Assembly: GCA_031277615.1 (NCBI GenBank)
Contig: JAITMC010000019.1
Location: forward strand, 109,226-173,225
Direction of reading: 5' to 3'
Length of the DNA: 64,000 bases
DNA from: Chryseobacterium sp.
GTDB lineage: Bacteria; Bacteroidota; Bacteroidia; Flavobacteriales; Weeksellaceae
The notes under the pieces were generated by a model that saw only the letters and a program-made list of their open reading frames with translations, did not search any database and was not told the DNA's origin. Below, in pieces: positions 38,073-45,169 of the stretch. A program made the position numbers and the translations under genes. The first letter of the stretch is position 1. Each line of letters begins with the position of its first letter.

Positions 38073-39230
38073 ATGAATAAAACCTTCAAAATATATGCTG
38101 TCATATTCATCATTGTGATGATTATTCTGGCATTGCTTGAAGTCAACAAAAAAGAAACAACAAACTGGCGGAAAAATTTTGACATCAATGAGAAGTCACC
38201 GTTCGGGCTGTTTGTTTTTAATAATGAGGCAGCAGATTTATTTAACGGCAGTCTGAAAAAGATTGAGCAGACTCCCTATGACTATTACGACAGCCATAAA
38301 GAAGGAACCCATAATATTGTGATCATTGAGCATGATATCGATAAGGAATCGTGGTATAAAATACTGGATCAGGTATCAAAAGGCTCAGATGCCATGCTGA
38401 TTGTAAGCCGTATGCCTAAAGAGATTTCAGACACGATCGGTTATTATGATTCCGATATCTCCTTTGCAGAAGAAAACGTGCTGAAACTCACCGATAAAAA
38501 ATATCAGAATGATTTTATCCGGCTTGATAAATTTCCTTCCGGAAGAGGTTTTTCATATCTCAAACCTCAGATACAGATTCTGGGAAAGACCGTGGAAAAA
38601 AACAATACGGACCAGGTTAATTTTATTAAAGCCCCATTTGGAAAAGGAACGGTATATGTTCATTGTGAACCTTTGTTTCTTACCAATTATTACCTGTTGA
38701 AACCGGGAAATACCCGATATGCACAGGATGTGTTTTCATATCTTAAAGATAAAGAGACCCTTTGGTTTGTAGACGGAAACCGGAAAGTATCACGCTTTTT
38801 CATGAGGTTTATATTGGCCAATCCCGCACTTAAATATGCGTGGTGGGTATTTTTAGGAGGATTGGTTCTGTTTATTTTCTTCAATGCAAAAAGAAAACAA
38901 CGGGTGGTACCTGTTATTGAGCCTTTAAAAAATACTTCGGTAGATTTTGTAAAAAGCATAGGAAATCTTTATCTTCAGGAAGGCGATTTTCATGATATGA
39001 TGGCCAAGAAATCTCAGTATTTCCTGAATAAGGTTAGAATGGATCTTCTGATCGATACCCAGAATTTAGATATTGAGTTTGCCAAAAAACTACAACTGAA
39101 AACTGGGAAAAATATAGAAATGATCCAAGAAGCCATCACTCTGATCAGAAAAGCGCAGGACCCGTATGCAAGCGTAATGAAAGAAGACCTGTCAAGACTG
39201 AATAAACTTTTGGATGAAATATTAAAATAA
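38073..39230 (+). CDS. DUF4350 domain protein in the MoxR cluster
   Basis: A 385-residue protein with one N-terminal helix (about 5-22), a periplasmic DUF4350 domain (EKSPFGLFVFNNEAADLF, VIIEHDIDKESWYKILDQ, FGKGTVYVHCEPLFLTNYYL), a second helix at about 250-268 and a cytoplasmic helical tail. It resembles a glutamine-amidotransferase-like fold without catalytic residues. It is co-transcribed with the upstream genes (17-nt gap). The 400 nt after it are filled with repeats, including a decayed copy of its own 3' end. Confidence 0.84.
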   Translation: MNKTFKIYAVIFIIVMIILALLEVNKKETTNWRKNFDINEKSPFGLFVFNNEAADLFNGSLKKIEQTPYDYYDSHKEGTHNIVIIEHDIDKESWYKILDQVSKGSDAMLIVSRMPKEISDTIGYYDSDISFAEENVLKLTDKKYQNDFIRLDKFPSGRGFSYLKPQIQILGKTVEKNNTDQVNFIKAPFGKGTVYVHCEPLFLTNYYLLKPGNTRYAQDVFSYLKDKETLWFVDGNRKVSRFFMRFILANPALKYAWWVFLGGLVLFIFFNAKRKQRVVPVIEPLKNTSVDFVKSIGNLYLQEGDFHDMMAKKSQYFLNKVRMDLLIDTQNLDIEFAKKLQLKTGKNIEMIQEAITLIRKAQDPYASVMKEDLSRLNKLLDEILK

Positions 39231-39311
39231 ATGTACCAATTGATGATTAGAAGAGTGCACAAAAAATACAGCCTTTAATCATTGTCACATTGTTACATAC
39301 ATTTGAAAAAC

Positions 39312-39362
39312 AAAAGAGTCCCAAAGGGACGATTTAACAAAGGATAGAACAGAGTCCTATCC
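39312..39362. repeat. Double-hairpin intergenic repeat, copy A
   Basis: Two palindromes separated by GATTTAACAAA: GTCCC-AAA-GGGAC (39318-39330) and GGATAGAAC-AGA-GTCCTATCC (39342-39362, one A-C mismatch). The order and linker match copies B, C and D. Confidence 0.8.
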
Positions 39363-39375
39363 AATAAAAAATAAT

Positions 39376-39496
39376 AAGAAGACCTATCAGAGATGAATAA
39401 GTTCCCGGATGAAATATTAAAATAAATATACCAATTGATCAGTATAACAATGTAACAATAAATACAGCCTTCATACTGTTACAGACATTAGAAAAA
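39376..39496 (+). pseudogene. Decayed duplicate of the DUF4350 gene tail and its 3' flank
   Basis: This stretch repeats 39181-39311. AAGAAGACCT, GATGAAATATTAAAATAAAT and ACCAATTGAT recur in the same order with scattered changes, followed by the same flank up to the double-hairpin repeat. The period is about 185-195 nt. The copied coding part is only the last 17 codons. It is a tandem duplication of gene end plus repeat, not a gene. Confidence 0.75.
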
Positions 39497-39547
39497 CAAA
39501 AGAGTCCCAAAGGGACGATTTAACAAAGGATAGAACGAAGTCCTATC
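39497..39547. repeat. Double-hairpin intergenic repeat, copy B
   Basis: The same layout as copy A: GTCCC-AAA-GGGAC, a GATTTAACAAA linker, then GATAGAAC-GAA-GTCCTATC. It runs directly into the ATATC microsatellite. Confidence 0.8.
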
Positions 39548-39548
39548 A

Positions 39549-39603
39549 ATATCATATCATATCATATCATATCATATCATATCATATCATATCATATCAT
39601 ATC
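39549..39603. repeat. Pentanucleotide microsatellite (ATATC)x11
   Basis: Eleven perfect copies of ATATC followed by ATAT, 27 nt upstream of the MoxR start codon. A tract this long and perfect is prone to slippage and would change promoter or leader spacing. Confidence 0.95.
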
Positions 39604-39630
39604 ATATGCCCGTCATAAAAATAAAATAAT

Positions 39631-40662
39631 ATGGAAAACTTAGATAACGAAAACTTAGAAAATAAAAACTCCATCAATCTTAATAAAAACGAAGACCAGT
39701 TCCAGTCCAGAATAGACATGATTGAACTTCGGGCAAGTCTGGATAAAGTAAAATCCGAAATCGGAAAAGTCATTGTAGGGCAGGAAAATATGATTGAGCA
39801 TCTTCTGGCTGCATTGCTGTCAAACGGCCACGTTCTGATTGAAGGGGTGCCGGGAGTGGCCAAGACCATTACTGCAAAATTATTAGCTAAAACCATTGAT
39901 GTAGGTTTCAGCAGAATTCAGTTTACTCCGGATCTGATGCCTTCCGATATATTGGGAACCTCGGTTTTCAGTGTGAAAAACTCAGAATTTGAGTTCAAAA
40001 AAGGACCGATCTTCTCCAACTTTATATTAATTGACGAGATCAACCGTTCCCCGGCAAAAACTCAGGCGGCGCTGTTTGAAGTAATGGAAGAAAGGCAGAT
40101 CACGATGGATGGGACCCGTTACACGATGGATGAGCCTTTTCTTGTGGTAGCCACCCAGAATCCGATTGAGCATGAGGGAACTTACAGACTTCCGGAAGCC
40201 CAGTTAGACCGTTTTCTTTTTAAAATTAATGTAGGATATCCGAATCTTGAACAGGAGATTGCCATCATTAAGAATCAGCACGAAAGTAAAAAAGAAGATA
40301 AAACGGAAGGCGTAAACCGCGTGATTACGGCTGAGCAGCTGAAAAACTATCAGCATCTTGTAAAAGAAATCATTGTGGAAGCTCAGCTGATGGAATATAT
40401 TGCAAAAATCATCATCAATACCAGAGAAAACCAGTTCCTGTATCTGGGGGCATCTCCGAGAGCATCACTGGCATTGCTTACTGCTTCAAAAGCCTTTGCT
40501 GCTTTAAGAGGAAGAGATTTTGTTACTCCTGAAGATATTAAAGAAGCCAGTTACGCTGTACTAAGACACCGGGTGATCGTTTCTCCGGAACGGGAAATGG
40601 AAGGGCTTACGGCTGATGAAATTATCCGCCAGATTTTAGAAGGAATAGAAATACCACGATAG
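39631..40662 (+). CDS. MoxR-family AAA+ ATPase
   Basis: A 343-residue AAA+ ATPase. An acidic/Asn-rich start is followed by GQENMIEHLLAALLSNGHVL, Walker A GVPGVAKTITAK, Walker B FILIDEINRSPAKTQAALFE, sensor 1 VVATQNPIEHEGTYRLPEAQ and LGASPRASLALLTASKAFAA. MoxR proteins act as chaperone-like remodelling factors with the DUF58 and von Willebrand-type partners encoded downstream. Expression may be tuned by the ATATC tract directly upstream. Confidence 0.94.
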   Translation: MENLDNENLENKNSINLNKNEDQFQSRIDMIELRASLDKVKSEIGKVIVGQENMIEHLLAALLSNGHVLIEGVPGVAKTITAKLLAKTIDVGFSRIQFTPDLMPSDILGTSVFSVKNSEFEFKKGPIFSNFILIDEINRSPAKTQAALFEVMEERQITMDGTRYTMDEPFLVVATQNPIEHEGTYRLPEAQLDRFLFKINVGYPNLEQEIAIIKNQHESKKEDKTEGVNRVITAEQLKNYQHLVKEIIVEAQLMEYIAKIIINTRENQFLYLGASPRASLALLTASKAFAALRGRDFVTPEDIKEASYAVLRHRVIVSPEREMEGLTADEIIRQILEGIEIPR

Positions 40663-40703
40663 ATGACAGGGAATCGTTATTTCTGATTCCTGCAGCATGA
40701 AAT

Positions 40704-42026
40704 ATGAAAAACCTATACATCAATACACGTTTTTTCTTTGCACTCATCGGAGTGGGGATTCTGTATGTCCTGGCATTTTTCTTTCCGTTTCTGATGATGG
40801 TAGCCCATATTGCTCTTGTCATCTGTTTCCTTGCGGTGATGGTGGATTATCTGCTGCTATTCAATCAGAAAAGCGGATTGCAGGCACAGAGAATCCTTCC
40901 GGAAAAGCTGTCGAATGGAGATGAAAACTTCATTAAAATTGATATTAAAAATAATTATAACTTTAAGATCAACACCAAAATCATCGATGAAATTCCTTTT
41001 CAGTTTCAAAAAAGAGATTTTTTGATTTTAAAAACGATTGATCCGGGGAAAAACACCTATTTCCAGTATAGTCTTGAGCCTAAAGAAAGGGGGGAGTATC
41101 ACTTTGGGAGTCTGAATGTGTATGCTTCTTCACCGTTAGGATTGGTCGCGAAAAGATTTAACTTTCAGAAAGATGCCATGCTGCCTGCTTATCCTTCTTT
41201 TATTCACCTCAGAAAATATGAATTAATGGCGCTGCAAAGCGAATTTATGTTGGGTGGAATCAAAAAAATCAGAAAACTGGGGCACACTATGGAATTTGAG
41301 CAGATCAAAGAATATGTTCCCGGAGACGATATCAGAACCATCAACTGGAAAGCTACCTCCAAGACCAACCGGTTGATGGTGAACCAGTTTCAGGACGAAA
41401 AATCACAGCGTATTTTTATACTGATCGATAAAGGGCGAACGATGAAAATGCCTTTCAACGGACTGAGCCTGCTGGATTATTCCATCAATGCGGCGATGGC
41501 TTTATCCCACATTATTCTGAAGAAGGGTGACCGCGCCGGAATGATGACTTTTTCAAAGAAAACCGAAAATAAAGTAGCCGCTGAAAATAAATCCGGACAG
41601 CTGAAAAAGATTTCTGAAGCCCTTTATAACATCAAAACAGATTTCTTTGAAAGTGATTTTAACCGTCTGTATCAGGATGTAAAATATTCACTGAATCAGA
41701 GAAGCCTTGTGCTGCTTTTTACTAATTTTGAAACGCTGGATGGACTGAACCGTCAGTTGAAATACCTCCGGGGAATTGCTAAAAATCACCTGCTGGTTGT
41801 GATTTTCTTCAAAAACTCAGAATTGCAGACCCTGATCCATAAAAACCCTGAAAGCATGCAGGAGATTTATGATGAAGTAATCGCAGAGAAATTTGAATTT
41901 GAAAAAAAACTGATCATTCAGGAGTTACGGAAATACGGAATCTATACCGTATACACCCTTCCCGAAAATTTAAATATTGATGTTATCAATAAATATCTGG
42001 AGATAAAAGCGAGAGGAATTTTATAA
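40704..42026 (+). CDS. DUF58 domain protein
   Basis: A 440-residue protein with two N-terminal helices (about 8-45), a periplasmic beta domain and the DUF58 core. The core reads MEFEQIKEYVPGDDIRTINW, then KATSKTNRLMVNQFQDE, and a von Willebrand A-like part with IFILIDKGRTMKMPFNGLSL (a degenerate MIDAS, where DxSxS has become DKGRT). It is the standard partner of MoxR, 41 nt downstream of it, and is probably co-transcribed. Confidence 0.9.
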   Translation: MKNLYINTRFFFALIGVGILYVLAFFFPFLMMVAHIALVICFLAVMVDYLLLFNQKSGLQAQRILPEKLSNGDENFIKIDIKNNYNFKINTKIIDEIPFQFQKRDFLILKTIDPGKNTYFQYSLEPKERGEYHFGSLNVYASSPLGLVAKRFNFQKDAMLPAYPSFIHLRKYELMALQSEFMLGGIKKIRKLGHTMEFEQIKEYVPGDDIRTINWKATSKTNRLMVNQFQDEKSQRIFILIDKGRTMKMPFNGLSLLDYSINAAMALSHIILKKGDRAGMMTFSKKTENKVAAENKSGQLKKISEALYNIKTDFFESDFNRLYQDVKYSLNQRSLVLLFTNFETLDGLNRQLKYLRGIAKNHLLVVIFFKNSELQTLIHKNPESMQEIYDEVIAEKFEFEKKLIIQELRKYGIYTVYTLPENLNIDVINKYLEIKARGIL

Positions 42027-42030
42027 TTTT

Positions 42031-42065
42031 GCAACAAGCAACAAGCAACAAGCAACAAGCAACAA
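42031..42065. repeat. Heptanucleotide repeat (GCAACAA)x5 at the OsmC start
   Basis: Five perfect copies of GCAACAA fill the space between the DUF58 stop and the OsmC ATG; the last A is the first base of that ATG. It occupies the ribosome-binding region. Confidence 0.92.
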
Positions 42066-42484
42066 TGAAAATAACACTAAACAGAATAAACGAAGATTTT
42101 TTATTTGAGTGTACTAACTCCCAGGGCAATTCTATCCTGCTGGACAATACTACCCAACCCGGAGCCAAAGGGGTTTCCCCGATGGAAAGCGTTCTGATGG
42201 CGGTAGCCGGATGCAGCGGTATTGATGTAGTTTCTATCCTTAAAAAACAGCGCCAGGAAATTACAGGATTTCAGGCAGAGGTAGAAGGGGAAAGAGTTCC
42301 TGTAGAAGATGCAAAACCTTTTAAAGCCATCAAAGTAAAATTTCTTTTAGAAGGAACTATCGACCCTAAAAAGGCATTGAAGGCCGCCCAATTGTCTTTT
42401 GAAAAATACTGTTCCGTATCCAAGACCCTGGAACCGAATGTAGAAATAGGATATGAAGTTTTTGTGAACGGAGAGCAAGTCTGA
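42065..42484 (+). CDS. OsmC-family protein
   Basis: A 139-residue protein of the OsmC/Ohr family: LLDNTTQPGAKGVSPMESVL, then MAVAGCSGIDVVSILKK with one conserved Cys, and LSFEKYCSVSKTLEPNVEIG with the second. The pair of Cys suggests thiol peroxidase activity towards organic hydroperoxides; the E. coli YhfA branch is the closest by pattern. An upstream in-frame TTG at 42029 would add 12 residues encoded by the heptamer repeat and is not favoured. Confidence 0.88.
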   Translation: MKITLNRINEDFLFECTNSQGNSILLDNTTQPGAKGVSPMESVLMAVAGCSGIDVVSILKKQRQEITGFQAEVEGERVPVEDAKPFKAIKVKFLLEGTIDPKKALKAAQLSFEKYCSVSKTLEPNVEIGYEVFVNGEQV

Positions 42485-42507
42485 TTTATCATTCTTTAAT
42501 AATATAA

Positions 42508-42534
42508 AAAACCGGACTTTCTGTTCCGGTTTTT
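42508..42534. terminator. Terminator after the OsmC gene
   Basis: AAAACCGGA and TCCGGTTTT form a stem around CTTTCTGT with a following T. It lies between convergent genes and could serve both. Confidence 0.8.
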
Positions 42535-42560
42535 GTATTGATCAACTCTATGTAATTGTA

Positions 42561-44975
42561 TTATTCTTTGATGATCTTTTTCATTAAAGTTTCTTTTTCG
42601 GTAACAATTTTCACCATATAAGTTCCTGAAAGAGCAGTTTGAATAGAAAGAGTGACTGTATAATCATTAATTCCTGTACGGGACTGAATCATTCTGCCCA
42701 GCTCATTATAAATTTCCACAGATGAAATTTTAGTGTCAGAGCTGATGTGGAGCTCTCCTCTCGTAGGATTGGGATAAACTTTGGCCAAAACAGTTTCTCT
42801 GGCTTTAGCAGCTGCCAAAACCGTACTGGGGTTACAGTCACTGTTCACCGTACATCCTGTTAAACCATTCATATCAACCTCGTTCTGCACATTCTGTATC
42901 TGGTTGGAATCGCAGCAGATATATTGAAGATTTGTTGCATCATAAGGCAGAGATAACCATTCATCAGCTCCGTTTTTGGCATATATTCGTTCCATTGATG
43001 AGGAAGAGAAGGCTACCAGCTGCAAATTACCACAGTTATTTACATTAAATGTTTTGGTATAGGTAGGCGTATTGGCATAAGGAATGTTCAGCCCGCTGTA
43101 TGCATAATCAGGATCCTGCTCATAAATCATTCTGATTTTGGCATGTCCGCTGAAATCTACATCCGTCATCCGGTTTCTTCCGATGATCAGAGAGTCCAGG
43201 TTCGGAAAATGATGAATATTCAGTTGGGTAAGATGATTGCTGAAAACGCTCAGATTTTTAAGGGTAGAGGAAGTTCCTGTAATGGTGTTTAATGAATTGA
43301 AGGCGACATCTAATGAAACAACACTTGGAAGAGTTGCCATATCCAGGCTGTTGAACTGATTTCCTGTTAATTTTAAATTCTTAAGATTATTGGTGTTGAC
43401 CAGCTCATAAGCCGTTAATGCATTTTTAGTAGCATTAATTGATTGTAGATTCGGGCTGTTTTTTATTTTTAAATGGCTCAGCTGATTATAGCTTACATTT
43501 ATGGCCTGAAGGGCAGTACAATCTTCCGTCTCTAAGCTTTGTAATCCCCAAACCGACGTAGTATTATCAGGATTGCTGTGATTGAATTCCTGTAAAACCG
43601 GACAGTTTTTAAACATGACGGATTTTAAACCTTTCTGCTCATTAAAAGAAACCGAAGTCAGGGCCGGACAATTCTGAATATTTACAGACTGTAGAAATTC
43701 TGTGTTGAAATCAGGCAAAGGACTGCTGTTAGGGTTAAAATATCCTGCATTGATCGATACCTGCTCTAATTGGGGCAATCCGTTACAGGTAAATTGCGTC
43801 AGGGGATGATGATCTGCAATCAGCTTTTTCAGTTTCAGATTATTGTTAACTATTAAATTCTGAAGCTGACCATACATATTAACAGGGCCTGTGTAATAAT
43901 CGGAATACCCCAATTCTAAATTTTCCAGATTAACGGCAGGGGTCGCATCAAAAGAAGTTCCTGTATATTTGGTGATTTTAATAGTCTTTAGCGCAGGAGT
44001 ATTATTCATGATTAATGACTCATTGCCCGCCAGTGTTACCGATTGTAAAAGCGGAGAATGATTAACACTTAAAGTACCCAGATATCTGGAATCACAGACA
44101 ATACTTTGCAGATTCGGACTGTTCTCAGCAATAAGTCCCGTTATATTGGAATCTTCATTGATGTTAAGATTGGTAAAAAGCGGACAGCCGCTGATATCCA
44201 GAGTTCCGAAGTATCTCGGAGAAGATCCCGGAAAAGTACTTCCCATATTGATATGAACCGAATTCAAAGTATTGCAGTGGCTCAGATTCAGAGAAGATAA
44301 TTCTAAATAATTGATGTTAACCTGCTTTATGTATTGATGATTACTCAGATTTAATGATCCGGATGTTGTCCCTAAAGAATAAAAATAGCCTTCTAATGCT
44401 AACGTTTCCAGATAAGATAACCCTTCAATGGTTGATAAAATATCCTGATAGGTATTAGACATAAATCCGATGCTCAGATTTTTTAAAGAAGGCGTATTGG
44501 TGAAATTTTGCAGTGAAATCCCTTTTATGAAAAGGTTTTTCAGATTAACGCAATCGGTTACCGAGGCATTTCCGGGATCAGAGTTATAAAAAGAGATCTC
44601 TGCATTTTCCAAGGCAGCATGATTACTGATCGTAAAGGTACTGCCGGGAACATTCCAATAATCAATCTTTATGCTTTTCATATGGGTAAAAGATAAGATT
44701 CCCTGATAATTCTGAATAGGTTCAGCGCCTGTGGCATTCTCATCCAGATTGATGATTTCCAGTGATCCTACCTGTTCAGCTTCGCTTTGCTGGATCTGCC
44801 CGTCATGATTACTGTCGATGGCAAAATAATTTCCGGCCAGATTTTTGGCGACTGTATTACCGGGGGAAGAAGATAATAGGATTGTTTTTAAGGTGCTGTC
44901 AGGAATATTGACAATCTGGGCACTCACCCCAAGCGACAAGGCGAGAGAGGTGAACAAAAATAATTTTGTTTTCAT
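42561..44975 (-). CDS. Leucine-rich-repeat-like protein with T9SS sorting domain
   Basis: An 804-residue exported protein. It has a signal peptide (MKTKLFLFTSLALSLGVSAQ), an EF-hand-like segment (FAIDSNHDGQIQQSEAEQVG, residues about 50-70), then about 550 residues of irregular leucine-rich repeats (SLNLSHCNTLNSVHIN, LDISGCPLFTNLNI and similar). The C-terminal 80 residues are a type A T9SS domain (AKVYPNPTRGELHISSD, then GTYMVKIVTEKETLMKKIIK). It should cross the outer membrane through the gliding-associated type IX system and be released or attached at the surface. Binding target unknown. Confidence 0.88.
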   Translation of the reverse strand: MKTKLFLFTSLALSLGVSAQIVNIPDSTLKTILLSSSPGNTVAKNLAGNYFAIDSNHDGQIQQSEAEQVGSLEIINLDENATGAEPIQNYQGILSFTHMKSIKIDYWNVPGSTFTISNHAALENAEISFYNSDPGNASVTDCVNLKNLFIKGISLQNFTNTPSLKNLSIGFMSNTYQDILSTIEGLSYLETLALEGYFYSLGTTSGSLNLSNHQYIKQVNINYLELSSLNLSHCNTLNSVHINMGSTFPGSSPRYFGTLDISGCPLFTNLNINEDSNITGLIAENSPNLQSIVCDSRYLGTLSVNHSPLLQSVTLAGNESLIMNNTPALKTIKITKYTGTSFDATPAVNLENLELGYSDYYTGPVNMYGQLQNLIVNNNLKLKKLIADHHPLTQFTCNGLPQLEQVSINAGYFNPNSSPLPDFNTEFLQSVNIQNCPALTSVSFNEQKGLKSVMFKNCPVLQEFNHSNPDNTTSVWGLQSLETEDCTALQAINVSYNQLSHLKIKNSPNLQSINATKNALTAYELVNTNNLKNLKLTGNQFNSLDMATLPSVVSLDVAFNSLNTITGTSSTLKNLSVFSNHLTQLNIHHFPNLDSLIIGRNRMTDVDFSGHAKIRMIYEQDPDYAYSGLNIPYANTPTYTKTFNVNNCGNLQLVAFSSSSMERIYAKNGADEWLSLPYDATNLQYICCDSNQIQNVQNEVDMNGLTGCTVNSDCNPSTVLAAAKARETVLAKVYPNPTRGELHISSDTKISSVEIYNELGRMIQSRTGINDYTVTLSIQTALSGTYMVKIVTEKETLMKKIIKE

Positions 44976-45109
44976 ATTTGTATCGTTTTATCAGGGATAA
45001 ATCTAATCAAATAAAATCAAACAATCAGGATATTAAGGGATGTTCAATATAAAAAACACGATTGACTGATTTTTTCCATTTCCTACTATTGTTTCATGGA
45101 ATATATAAA

Positions 45110-45135
45110 CAAAAAACCGGATATTTTTATCCGGT
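45110..45135 (-). terminator. Terminator after the GH63-like gene
   Basis: On the minus strand ACCGGATA and TATCCGGT pair around a short T loop and are followed by six T. Confidence 0.8.
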
Positions 45136-45169
45136 CCTTATTGCTAATTGCTTAATAATCATTACATAT

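Noticed and set aside
39549-39603. CRISPR-like periodicity
   Set aside because: The unit is 5 nt with no spacers; it is a simple microsatellite. The same holds for the heptamer repeats at 42031 and 50939.
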